DNA of 64,000 nucleotides from an uncultured Clostridia bacterium (GTDB taxonomy: Bacteria > Bacillota > Clostridia > TANB77 > CAG-508): contig CAKPGM010000006.1 in the NCBI GenBank assembly GCA_934154805.1, forward strand, positions 1 through 64,000, written 5' to 3'. Shown piece by piece: positions 43,099 to 51,516 of this stretch (positions are counted from its first letter, which is position 1; each line of letters opens with the position of its first letter). The notes under the pieces are model-generated. The model ran no database searches, had not been told where the DNA came from, and was given only the letters and a program-made list of their open reading frames with translations. The position numbers were made by a program, and so were the translations under genes.

Positions 43099-46000
43099 AT
43101 GAAGATAGCATATGTAAAAGAAAATCTTAGAAAAATAAGCAAGACAAAAAGTAGATTTATATCATTAATGCTTATAGTAATGTTAGGAGTTCTATTCTTT
43201 TCAGGAATGAACTCTGTTTCGCCTGATATGGAAGACACTCTTAATAAATATTTAAAAGATTATAATGTATCAGATGTACAAATAATATCAGCATTGGGAT
43301 TTACTCAGGAGGATGTTGATGAAATAGAAAAGATCAACAATGTAGTTGAAGTAAAGCCTGGATTTTTGTATGATGTAATCTTAGAACACAATGGGAAAAG
43401 ACTTCCAGTAAGACTGAACTCTATAGAAACAGAACAAGATGTAAATAAAATGCAAATTATAGAAGGAAAAAACATAGAGAGTCTTGATGAGTGTCTAGTG
43501 GATGAGAGATTAAGTACGATTTATGGCTATAAAATAGGAGATAAATTTAGTTTTAAAAGTGGAACTGAAGATGATATAAACGAAGATTTAACAAATACAC
43601 AATATACTATAGTTGGAAAGGCTAGAAATCCTGCATATATTTCTAAATTTTATGGCTCAACTAACCTAGAAAATGGAGAGTTAATGGGATGTGTTTATGT
43701 ATCAAAAGATGTATTTAAATCAGACATATATTCTAATATATATGTAAAAACAAATGTGCCTAATGATACATTAAAGACAAGCAAGGAGTATGAGAATAAA
43801 TTAGAACCAATTGTAAAACAAATTGAAGAAATCGGAGAAAAACGAGCAGAAGTAAGATACAAGGAAATATATGACGAGAATTATGAAAAATTACAAGAAG
43901 CAAAAGATAAGCTACAAAACGCTAAAACAGAATTGCAAGATGCAAAAGATGCCTTATATGATGCTAGAAATCAACTTAATAATTTGTCAAGGCAGATATA
44001 TCTTGGAAGTGTAAAGCTAAATAGAACAGTTATTGATACTGACAATTTATTTAAACAATATGATGAAAAATTAAACTTAGCTAGAGCTGAATTAGCGGAG
44101 AATACAGATAAATTAAAAGATGCAGAAGAACAAATAGAAGATGGCAAACAAGCCTTGGAGAAGGCAAAACAAGAATATACACAAAATGAAAAACAGTTAA
44201 ATGAACTTGATAGTCAGATAAATACATTAATATATACATTGGCAGGTATGGATAATACTTCGGGAGAATATGCTGTATTAAAAAGAAAGATAGAATATCT
44301 AGAGAATACATATTCACAAGGAATACAAAAATTATCAGAAGCTAAAGCAGAAATTGACTCTAATGAACAAGAGTTATTAGAAAAACAAAAAGAACTTGAA
44401 ACATCAAAGCAAAAATTAGATATAGCACAAGTTGAATTTAATAATAGTGATGTGGAACTTACTCTACAAAAATCAAACTACAATATTCAGGTTGCTAAAA
44501 ATCAAAGTAATCTAACTTACTATCAAGAAATTTTACGAAAAGGCAATATAGAATATTTCAAAAAACAAGATGAATATAAAAAAGAATCAGAAAAAGCATT
44601 AAGTAAAATAACTGAGAAAGAAAAAGAAGTAAAAGATGCTGAAACAACATTAGAAAAATTAGATGGAAAATGGCATATAATTGGACTATATGATAATCAA
44701 GGTTTTGTGTCATTTAAGAATGATTTAGAGAAAATAGGAATTATGGGAAAGGTATTTCCGGTAATATTCTTTGTTGTGGCAGCATTGGTATCAATTACGA
44801 CAATTGCAAGAATGATTGAAGAAGATAGAATGACAATTGCAACAGAAAAAGCATTAGGATACAGCAGATTCTATATAGTAATAAAATATGTACTATATTC
44901 ACTATTGTCATCGTTAATAGGACTAGTACTTGGAACAATAATTGGAAGTTATATTATTACTAATGTACTATACTCAGCTTATCGAGCCTTGTATTCTGTT
45001 CCAGAATTAGAGATGAGTATTAATAGAATTTGCTTGTTAATAGCTTCCGTTATAACATTTGCATCAACAGTATTATGTGCAATAATTGTAACAGTAAAAG
45101 AAGTAAAAGGAAGTACTGCAGAATTGATGAGACCAAAAGCTCCAAGAGAAGGAAAGCAAATATTCCTAGAGAAAATTCCGAGCTTCTGGGAAAGATTAAG
45201 TTTCTTATTCAAAATTAGTATAAGAAATATATTTAGATATAAACGTAGATTATTTATGACAATAATAGGAATTGCAGGTTGTACAGCATTAGTTTATACG
45301 GGAATATCGCTAAAGAATTCTATTGACGAAATCGGAGCAAAACAATTTGGAGATATAAAATTCTATAATATACAAATAAACTTAAAACATGATATGTCAG
45401 CAGAAGAAGCAAGTGAAGTAATTGAAAATATAAGAAAAATAGATAAAATTACAAATGCAGACTTAGTAAGAGAAAGATCAACTGACATAGAAACAGACGG
45501 CGCAAATAAATCAGTTTTCTATATGGTAGGAGAGTCAGATGCTTTACCAAAGTATATAAAATTGCAAAATAGAAAGAACAAAGCTAAAATTGATCTAACA
45601 GATGCAGGAATTATAATAACAGAAAAGCTTGCAGAGGAATTGAAACTGGAAGTGGGAGATACTGTTACATTAAGAAGCGGAGAAAAGCAGGGAACAACCC
45701 AGATAATAGGCGTAACGGAAAACTATTTGTACAATTACATATATATGACTTCTACAACATATAAATATGTATATAATGAAGATGTTGAATACAATGAGAT
45801 ATTAGCAGATACAGTAGAAATAAACAATACACAAGAAAATGAGTTAGCACAAGCTATTAAAGAAGACTCGAAAGTAAGTGGAATAGTGCTAATGAGAGTA
45901 ATAAATGACGAGTATAAATCAAGCTTAGGGGGACTCTCAAGTATAGTATTTCTATGTGTTGGTTGTGCAAGCTTGCTAGCATTTATAGTATTATTTAATT

Positions 46001-46335
46001 TGAATAGTATCAATATAGAAGAAAGAAAAAGAGAGCTTGCAACAATTAAAGTACTTGGATTTTACAATAAAGAAGTATCTAGTTATGTATTTAGAGAAAA
46101 CATAATGCTTACAATAATTGGAGGATTAATAGGACTAGTATTAGGAATGTTAATATTAGGACCAATAATGAAGAGCGCAGAGGTAGAAACAATATATCTT
46201 CCAATAAGATTAAACTGGATGACATTTATAATATCATTTGCAATAACAATGCTATTTACAATAATTACAGATAAGTTAATGAATAGAAGATTAAGAAAAA
46301 TAAATATGATAGAATCTCTAAAAAGTGTCGAGTAA
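43099..46335 (+). CDS. FtsX-domain ABC transporter permease with long extracytoplasmic coiled coil
   Basis: 1078 residues. N-terminal membrane helix (SRFISLMLIVMLGVLFF), then an extracytoplasmic domain with coiled coil at ~255-525 (repeated LQEAKDKLQNAK-like heptads). The first FtsX core begins at ~550 (FPVIFFVVAALVSITTI), a second soluble domain follows at ~740-930, and the final FtsX core is at ~940-1070. Four plus four membrane segments give the duplicated MacB-type plan of lantibiotic-resistance and envelope-remodelling permeases. Partner of the ATPase at 42313. The substrate is unknown. Confidence 0.88.
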   Translation: MKIAYVKENLRKISKTKSRFISLMLIVMLGVLFFSGMNSVSPDMEDTLNKYLKDYNVSDVQIISALGFTQEDVDEIEKINNVVEVKPGFLYDVILEHNGKRLPVRLNSIETEQDVNKMQIIEGKNIESLDECLVDERLSTIYGYKIGDKFSFKSGTEDDINEDLTNTQYTIVGKARNPAYISKFYGSTNLENGELMGCVYVSKDVFKSDIYSNIYVKTNVPNDTLKTSKEYENKLEPIVKQIEEIGEKRAEVRYKEIYDENYEKLQEAKDKLQNAKTELQDAKDALYDARNQLNNLSRQIYLGSVKLNRTVIDTDNLFKQYDEKLNLARAELAENTDKLKDAEEQIEDGKQALEKAKQEYTQNEKQLNELDSQINTLIYTLAGMDNTSGEYAVLKRKIEYLENTYSQGIQKLSEAKAEIDSNEQELLEKQKELETSKQKLDIAQVEFNNSDVELTLQKSNYNIQVAKNQSNLTYYQEILRKGNIEYFKKQDEYKKESEKALSKITEKEKEVKDAETTLEKLDGKWHIIGLYDNQGFVSFKNDLEKIGIMGKVFPVIFFVVAALVSITTIARMIEEDRMTIATEKALGYSRFYIVIKYVLYSLLSSLIGLVLGTIIGSYIITNVLYSAYRALYSVPELEMSINRICLLIASVITFASTVLCAIIVTVKEVKGSTAELMRPKAPREGKQIFLEKIPSFWERLSFLFKISIRNIFRYKRRLFMTIIGIAGCTALVYTGISLKNSIDEIGAKQFGDIKFYNIQINLKHDMSAEEASEVIENIRKIDKITNADLVRERSTDIETDGANKSVFYMVGESDALPKYIKLQNRKNKAKIDLTDAGIIITEKLAEELKLEVGDTVTLRSGEKQGTTQIIGVTENYLYNYIYMTSTTYKYVYNEDVEYNEILADTVEINNTQENELAQAIKEDSKVSGIVLMRVINDEYKSSLGGLSSIVFLCVGCASLLAFIVLFNLNSINIEERKRELATIKVLGFYNKEVSSYVFRENIMLTIIGGLIGLVLGMLILGPIMKSAEVETIYLPIRLNWMTFIISFAITMLFTIITDKLMNRRLRKINMIESLKSVE

Positions 46336-46432
46336 TTCTAATGTTATTAAAATACTTGAATAATATAGATTGTTGTGATAGTATATACACAATATAACAA
46401 ACAAGATGATATTATATAGTAAAACAATAAGG

Positions 46433-46459
46433 AAAGGAGAGTATTGATTTTATCAATAC
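46433..46459 (+). promoter_or_regulatory. SD followed by a hairpin before the start codon
   Basis: AAAGGAGA (46433-46440) touches a perfect 7-bp hairpin (GTATTGA 46441-46447, TCAATAC 46453-46459); ATG 46469 lies 28 nt beyond the SD. Folding the hairpin brings SD and ATG to ~10 nt. Confidence 0.5.
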
Positions 46460-46468
46460 ATAAAAGAT

Positions 46469-47710
46469 ATGAATATAATAGAGCAAGCAAAAGCTATATT
46501 AAAGGAGAATAACCAAGATAAATTATTAAATATGATAGATAAAATAGATGAGCAAGCAAAAGAAAAATTAGCACAACAAGTAATAGAATTAGATTTTAAA
46601 CAATTAAATAGTTTATATGAAGAAACAAGGGAAAAACCAGAGATACTAGAAAAGAAACTAGAACATATAAAATATATAGATGAATATAAATTATCTGAAG
46701 ATAAATCAAAAATATATACTGATTTAGGTGAAGAGATAATAAAAAATAATCAATATGCAGTAGTAACAATGGCTGGTGGCCAAGGAACAAGACTTGGACA
46801 TAAAGGACCAAAAGGAACATTTAAAATAGATGTAAAACCAGAGCCAAAATATCTGTTCCAAATATTAGCAGAAAGCCTAGAAAGAGCTAATAAAAAATAT
46901 GGAGTGGTATTACCTTGGTACATAATGACGAGTACAGAAAACAATAAAGAAACAGTAAAATTCTTTGAAGAGAATAATTATTTTGGCTATGATGAATCAA
47001 AGGTTAAATTCTTTACTCAAGGAAATTTACCATTATTGTTTACTGATGGACAGTTAGTTCTAGATAAAGATTATAGTATAAAACTAGCAGCTGATGGAAA
47101 TGGCTGCATATATAAGGCAATGGCTGAAACTGGAATAATCTCAGAAATGAGAGAAAAAGGAATCAAATGGATTTTTATAGGATCAGTAGATAATGTATTA
47201 TTAAATATGGTAGATCCGATATTGATAGGACTTACAATAAATCAAAACAATGAAATAGCTTCAAAATCTATTGCAAAAAAAGATCCAAGTGAAAGGGTTG
47301 GAGTATTTTGTAAGGCAAATGGAGTACCATCAGTTATAGAATATAGTGAGCTACCAAAAGAAATGGCAGAACTAAGAGATGAAGACGGAGAGCTTTTATA
47401 TGGAGAAGCTCATATAATGTGCAATTTATTTAGTATAGATGCATTAGAAGAAATATCAAAACAAAACTTACCATATCATGTAGCTAACAAGAAAACAAAT
47501 TATATGAATGAAAATGGGGAGTTTATTGAGGTGACAGAACCAAACGCATATAAATTCGAAGCTTTTATATTTGATGCTTTTAACTACTTTGATAACATAT
47601 CGATACTAAGAGGAAAAAGAGAATGTGATTTTGCTCCTGTAAAAAATAAAACAGGAAATGATAGCCCAGAAACAGCAAGAGAATTATACAACAATTACTG
47701 GAACAAATAG
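46469..47710 (+). CDS. UDPGP-family UDP-sugar pyrophosphorylase (UAP1-like)
   Basis: 413 residues. The nucleotide-binding motif AGGQGTRLGHKGPKGTF is at ~95-111, and VLPWYIMTST and FFTQGNLPLL follow, as in eukaryote-type UDP-N-acetylhexosamine pyrophosphorylases. Makes a UDP-sugar from UTP and a sugar 1-phosphate; UDP-GlcNAc or UDP-GalNAc is most likely. The helical N-terminus (MNIIEQAKAILKENNQDKLL) aligns with the family start and supports ATG 46469 despite the distant SD. The next gene encodes a left-handed beta-helix transferase. Confidence 0.85.
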   Translation: MNIIEQAKAILKENNQDKLLNMIDKIDEQAKEKLAQQVIELDFKQLNSLYEETREKPEILEKKLEHIKYIDEYKLSEDKSKIYTDLGEEIIKNNQYAVVTMAGGQGTRLGHKGPKGTFKIDVKPEPKYLFQILAESLERANKKYGVVLPWYIMTSTENNKETVKFFEENNYFGYDESKVKFFTQGNLPLLFTDGQLVLDKDYSIKLAADGNGCIYKAMAETGIISEMREKGIKWIFIGSVDNVLLNMVDPILIGLTINQNNEIASKSIAKKDPSERVGVFCKANGVPSVIEYSELPKEMAELRDEDGELLYGEAHIMCNLFSIDALEEISKQNLPYHVANKKTNYMNENGEFIEVTEPNAYKFEAFIFDAFNYFDNISILRGKRECDFAPVKNKTGNDSPETARELYNNYWNK

Positions 47711-47723
47711 AAAGGAAAATAAT

Positions 47724-48389
47724 ATGGAAAATTGTAAAATTGTAAATTTATATAATTTAGATGAAACAATAGCAAAAGACTTACTATTAAAATTCACATA
47801 CCCTTGGGAAACTTTACCACACATAAAAGATTACATACTAGAGATTGGAAATACTCTTCCAAAAGAAGAATATGATAAAGTGGGTGAAGACGTGTGGATT
47901 CACAAAACAGCAAAAGTATATGAAACTGCATATATACATGGGCCTGCTATAATTTGTAAAGATGCAGAAATAAGACACTGTGCATTTATTCGTGCAAATG
48001 CAATAGTGGGAGAAGGAGCAGTTGTAGGAAACTCAACAGAATTAAAAAATGTAATATTGTTCAATAAGGTACAAGTTCCACATTATAACTATGTTGGAGA
48101 TTCAATATTAGGATACAAAGCCCATATGGGAGCAGGATCAATAATGTCTAATGTAAAATCTGATAAAAAACTAGTAGTTATAAAAGATGGAAAAGAAAAA
48201 ATAGAAACAGGCATAAAGAAAATAGGAGCAATGTTGGGAGATGAAGTGGAAATAGGATGTGGCAGTGTACTAAATCCAGGAACAATAGTTGGAAAACATA
48301 CTAACATCTATCCATTATCATCAGTAAGAGGCGTAATACCAGCAAATAGCATATATAAAAATAAAAACGAAATAGTAGAAAAATATTAA
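47724..48389 (+). CDS. Left-handed beta-helix acyltransferase-like protein (GlmU C-terminal type)
   Basis: 221 residues from ATG 47724 (AAAGGAAAAT upstream). Hexapeptide repeats (VYETAYIHGPAIICKDAEIR, then AIVGEGAVVGNS) give a left-handed beta-helix; later GAGSIMSNVKSDKK and GDEVEIGCGSVLNPGT match the acetyl-CoA end of GlmU-type enzymes. Together with the UDPGP-family gene it could perform a two-protein version of UDP-GlcNAc synthesis; substrate assignment is inferred from pairing. Confidence 0.75.
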   Translation: MENCKIVNLYNLDETIAKDLLLKFTYPWETLPHIKDYILEIGNTLPKEEYDKVGEDVWIHKTAKVYETAYIHGPAIICKDAEIRHCAFIRANAIVGEGAVVGNSTELKNVILFNKVQVPHYNYVGDSILGYKAHMGAGSIMSNVKSDKKLVVIKDGKEKIETGIKKIGAMLGDEVEIGCGSVLNPGTIVGKHTNIYPLSSVRGVIPANSIYKNKNEIVEKY

Positions 48390-48393
48390 AATT

Positions 48394-48428
48394 AAAGTCG
48401 AGCAAAATATAAAACGCTCGACTTTTTA
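48394..48428 (+). terminator. Terminator after nucleotide-sugar pair
   Basis: AAAGTCGAGC (48394-48403) pairs with GCTCGACTTT (48416-48425), T-run. Confidence 0.85.
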
Positions 48429-48451
48429 CGTGGGAATCCCTTCTATTTATC

Positions 48452-48823
48452 TTATTGTTGATCAGGAATAAAGAAATCTACAACACCATAGATTAAAGCA
48501 CCAATTATAGCTGCAACCCAAGAAATTGAATATCCAGCAACAAAATACTGTGTTACATATAAAACAGCTACTGCTAAAATGAATCCTACAAATCCTTTTC
48601 CGAATGCACTAGCATGTAAGCCAGTAAAGGTTGCTAGTAGGTAGTCTACTACAGTTAAAACAACTGCTGCTAAAGCCAAAGCCCAAACATTACTTATTGT
48701 AAAACCTGGTGTGAAAAAGGCTGTTATTGCAAGAATAATTGCAGAAGTTACAAATCTTAAAATAACTTGACCAAAAGTATTAGGACGAGCAGAACTTCTT
48801 GTGTTAATATTATTGTTATCCAT
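48452..48823 (-). CDS. Phage-holin-family 4 (superfamily IV) membrane protein
   Basis: 123 residues, four membrane segments (~25-45, ~48-66, ~75-97, ~100-118) with the pattern FTISNVWALALAAVVLTVVD and VDFFIPDQQ end. The family name comes from phage holins, but chromosomal members in Firmicutes are usually not phage-related and no other phage gene is near. SD GGGGAGGT upstream of ATG 48823. Confidence 0.8.
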   Translation of the reverse strand: MDNNNINTRSSARPNTFGQVILRFVTSAIILAITAFFTPGFTISNVWALALAAVVLTVVDYLLATFTGLHASAFGKGFVGFILAVAVLYVTQYFVAGYSISWVAAIIGALIYGVVDFFIPDQQ

Positions 48824-48950
48824 AAAAAAACCTCCCCATAATGTAATTTAATCATATTATTTGCAAAAAAAATAAATTTATTCATTCAAAAAATGAATAA
48901 ATAAAATATAAAAGCTAAAAATAAATAAAAAATGTTAGGAAGTTTTTTAT

Positions 48951-49664
48951 ATGTTAGCAACTTTTATTAGATCGATTGTAATTTATATAATTGTATTAAT
49001 AGTAATGAGATTAATGGGAAAAAGAGAAATTGGACAGATGCAACCGTTCGAACTCGCAATATCAATAATGATAGCAGACCTGGCATCAATTCCAATGACA
49101 GAAATAGGAATACCCATATCAAATGGAATAATACCAATACTAGGACTTTTATTGATGCATTTAATTATATCAGTCTTAAACTTAAAAAGTAGTAAAATGA
49201 GAGAATTAATCTGTGGTAAACCAACAATATTAATATGCAAGGGAAAAATCGACGAAGAAAAATTAAAAAAAGAAAGATTTACTTTAAACGAATTGGAAGA
49301 AAAATTAAGAAGCAATAATGTTATGAATATTGGAGATGTTGAATACGCAATACTTGAAACTAGTGGAGATATATCAGTAGTACAAAAGCCAAACAAAAGA
49401 GCAGTAACACCGGAGGACTTTGATATTATGCCAGAATTTGAAGGAATGGCATATAACCTTGTAATAGACGGAAAAGTAATGACAAAGAATTTACAACAAA
49501 TTGGCAAGAATTATGAATGGCTAAAAAAACAAACAAACAAATTTCAAATGATGCCAGAAGAAGCTTTGATAGTAACAGTAAATGCAAAAGGTGATTTCTA
49601 TTGTCAAAAGAAACTTAGCAAAAAAGAACTAAAAGAAAATAAAAAAACAGATGGCAATTTTTAG
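48951..49664 (+). CDS. DUF421/YetF-family membrane protein
   Basis: 237 residues. Three N-terminal membrane segments with MRLMGKREIGQMQPFELAIS, the DUF421 hallmark, then a soluble YetF C-terminal domain (GDVEYAILETSGDISVVQKP). Homologues in Bacillus are spore-membrane proteins such as YetF and YrbG; one relative has been tied to germination. SD is weak (TTAGGAAG). Followed after 15 bp by a DUF4363 gene, a frequent partner. Confidence 0.85.
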   Translation: MLATFIRSIVIYIIVLIVMRLMGKREIGQMQPFELAISIMIADLASIPMTEIGIPISNGIIPILGLLLMHLIISVLNLKSSKMRELICGKPTILICKGKIDEEKLKKERFTLNELEEKLRSNNVMNIGDVEYAILETSGDISVVQKPNKRAVTPEDFDIMPEFEGMAYNLVIDGKVMTKNLQQIGKNYEWLKKQTNKFQMMPEEALIVTVNAKGDFYCQKKLSKKELKENKKTDGNF

Positions 49665-49679
49665 TCAGAGGAGGGAAAA

Positions 49680-50081
49680 ATGCAGAAAGAAATAATAATT
49701 GTATTGATAATTATTGTGATAATAATTGCTGCACACGTGCTAACGCAAAATTATACAAAAAGCTGTGTAAAAGAAATGGATATAAAACTGAGTGAGATAG
49801 ACGAATATGCAAGAAGGCTAGAAAAAGAGGAAGAAACAGATAAGGAAGAATTAGCAAATAAAATAGAAAGAATGCAACAAGAATGGAGAAAAATGAATAG
49901 AAATCTAGCTTTTTATATAGAACATGATGAATTGGAAAAAGTAAATACATCGCTGACACTTATGAAAGGCTACTTGGAAATGGAAGACTATAGCCAAGGA
50001 GTGCCAGAACTTGAGAACTGTATTTACATTCTATACCATATTCAAGACAAACAATCATTAAAAATAATAAATCTATTTTAG
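49680..50081 (+). CDS. DUF4363 family protein
   Basis: 133 residues. N-terminal signal anchor (IIIVLIIIVIIIAAHVL), then an acidic helical part with RRLEKEEETDKEELANKIER and the ENCIYILYHIQDKQSLKIINLF end typical of DUF4363. Pairs with DUF421 in many Clostridia, and sporulation or germination has been proposed for such pairs. SD GAGGAGGG. Confidence 0.75.
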   Translation: MQKEIIIVLIIIVIIIAAHVLTQNYTKSCVKEMDIKLSEIDEYARRLEKEEETDKEELANKIERMQQEWRKMNRNLAFYIEHDELEKVNTSLTLMKGYLEMEDYSQGVPELENCIYILYHIQDKQSLKIINLF

Positions 50082-50106
50082 AAGATGGAAAGTCTAAATT
50101 TAATAT

Positions 50107-50150
50107 AAACCCTCAATATTAGACAAAATATAATATTGAAGGTTTATTTT
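50107..50150 (+). terminator. Terminator after DUF421-DUF4363 pair
   Basis: AAACCCTCAATATTA pairs with TAATATTGAAGGTTT (one mismatch), then T-rich sequence. Confidence 0.7.
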
Positions 50151-50177
50151 ATGTCGAAACTTGATATACGATTTTGC

Positions 50178-50206
50178 TAGACAAACCAGCATATAAGCGT
50201 TATAAT
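50178..50206 (+). promoter_or_regulatory. Promoter of Rpn nuclease gene
   Basis: TAGACA (50178-50183), 17-nt spacer, TATAAT (50201-50206), ~130 nt upstream of the start codon. Confidence 0.55.
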
Positions 50207-50336
50207 AAGGTTGTTATAACAAATTAAATTGATTCATATGAATTTAAATTTTAATCTAAAAAAATTGGATCTGAAATAAAATCCCAAAAAAAGAATGTAA
50301 TATTACTTGCTAAGAATATCTAAAGGAGGAGTGCGT

Positions 50337-51239
50337 TTGGAAGAAACAAAAAAAGAAGTAAAATTATTACAACCAAAGATAGATATAGTGTTTCAAAGTT
50401 TGTTTAATAAGAAAAACGAAGAAATAACAAAAAGTTTTATAGAAGCACTATTAGATGAAAAAGTAAACTCAATAGAGATAAACGATACAAAGGAATTAAC
50501 AAGAGACAAGCCAATGAATAAATTAGGAATATTAGATTTAGAATTAGATATAAATAATAAAGAGAAAGTAGATGTGGAAGTTCAACTGTTAAAGAATGAT
50601 GAATTCATACATAGATTATTATATTATTGGTCAAGACTGTATTCAAAGCAAATGCAAAGAGGAGAAGAGTATACAAAAGCAAAAAGAGTGGTAATAATAG
50701 CAATAGTAGATTTTGAGATAGATATAACCAAGGAGTTAAGAAAAATGGAAACGGTATGGAACATAAGAGAAAAAGAAAAAACGGAGAAAGTGTTGACAGA
50801 CCTATTAGAAATACGTATAATAAACCTAAGGAGAGTAAGAGAAGCATACCAAAAAGATAAGGAGAATAAAAAGAACCAATGGGTAATGTTTTTAGAAGAT
50901 CCGAATTCTAAGGAGGTAAAAGAAATAATGGAGAAAAATGAAGATGTAAAAAAAGCAATAATAACAGTCAAAGAAATGAGCGAAGATGAGAAAATGGAAA
51001 GACTAGCAGAACTAAGAGAAAAGGCAATAAGAGATGAAAAAGCATTATATAATACTGGAATTAGAGAAGGAACAGAAATAGGAAAAAAACTTGGTGAAAA
51101 ACTTGGAAGAGAAGAAGGAGAACAGAGGAAAACAAAAGAAATTGCAAAGAAGATGTTATCTAAAGGCATAAGAGTAAAAGAAATAATAGAACTTACAGGA
51201 TTAACAGAAGAAGAAATAGAGGAATTAAAGAATAAGTAA
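50337..51239 (+). CDS. Rpn-family recombination-promoting nuclease / PD-(D/E)XK putative transposase
   Basis: 300 residues from TTG 50337 (AAAGGAGGAG upstream). The opening LLQPKIDIVFQSLFNKK and the following GILDLELDINNKEKVDVEVQ give the PD-(D/E)XK core (acidic residues then E-x-Q), with RLLYYWSRLYSKQM after it, as in the Rpn/PDDEXK_2 family. The C-terminus is coiled and highly charged. Rpn proteins in E. coli are DNA endonucleases that stimulate RecA-independent recombination. A near-identical C-terminus lies at 1-231, and both are followed by the same terminator, leader and a GLUG surface gene. No terminal inverted repeats or target duplications seen. Confidence 0.85.
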   Translation: MEETKKEVKLLQPKIDIVFQSLFNKKNEEITKSFIEALLDEKVNSIEINDTKELTRDKPMNKLGILDLELDINNKEKVDVEVQLLKNDEFIHRLLYYWSRLYSKQMQRGEEYTKAKRVVIIAIVDFEIDITKELRKMETVWNIREKEKTEKVLTDLLEIRIINLRRVREAYQKDKENKKNQWVMFLEDPNSKEVKEIMEKNEDVKKAIITVKEMSEDEKMERLAELREKAIRDEKALYNTGIREGTEIGKKLGEKLGREEGEQRKTKEIAKKMLSKGIRVKEIIELTGLTEEEIEELKNK

Positions 51240-51247
51240 TAATAACT

Positions 51248-51290
51248 AAAAACAACTGATAGTGAATAAATTTTACTGTCGGTTGTTTTT
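51248..51290 (+). terminator. Terminator after Rpn nuclease
   Basis: AAAAACAACTGATAGT pairs with ACTGTCGGTTGTTTTT (G-U pairs); paralogue of 241-283. Confidence 0.8.
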
Positions 51291-51516
51291 ATAAAATAAT
51301 ATCCAATTTATAAAATTTTTAATTAAATAAATAATTTAATTAAAAATTTTATACTAAATATATAGCATAACTGTAAGAAAAAATCAATACCGAGAAAATA
51401 TATTTAAACAAGAATCAAAAAAATCAGAGGACATAAAACATTAGAACAACAAGGATTATACAAAATTGTTGTTTTTATTAAATTATTTATTTAATAAAAA
51501 CAAAGGAGATAGTTTT
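51291..51516 (+). repeat. Conserved leader module, copy B
   Basis: 17-bp perfect hairpin (51312-51350), 30-nt block (51361-51390), second hairpin of 13 bp (51471-51501), then SD. Nearly the same as copy A along its whole length. Confidence 0.75.

Noticed and set aside
48452..48823. Prophage remnant
   Set aside because: Only the holin-family name suggests it; no other phage gene is present, and family 4 members are common chromosomal proteins.
50337..51239. Insertion sequence, because the Rpn family is also annotated as putative transposase
   Set aside because: No terminal inverted repeats or target-site duplication seen, and the duplication extends into the neighbouring surface gene.
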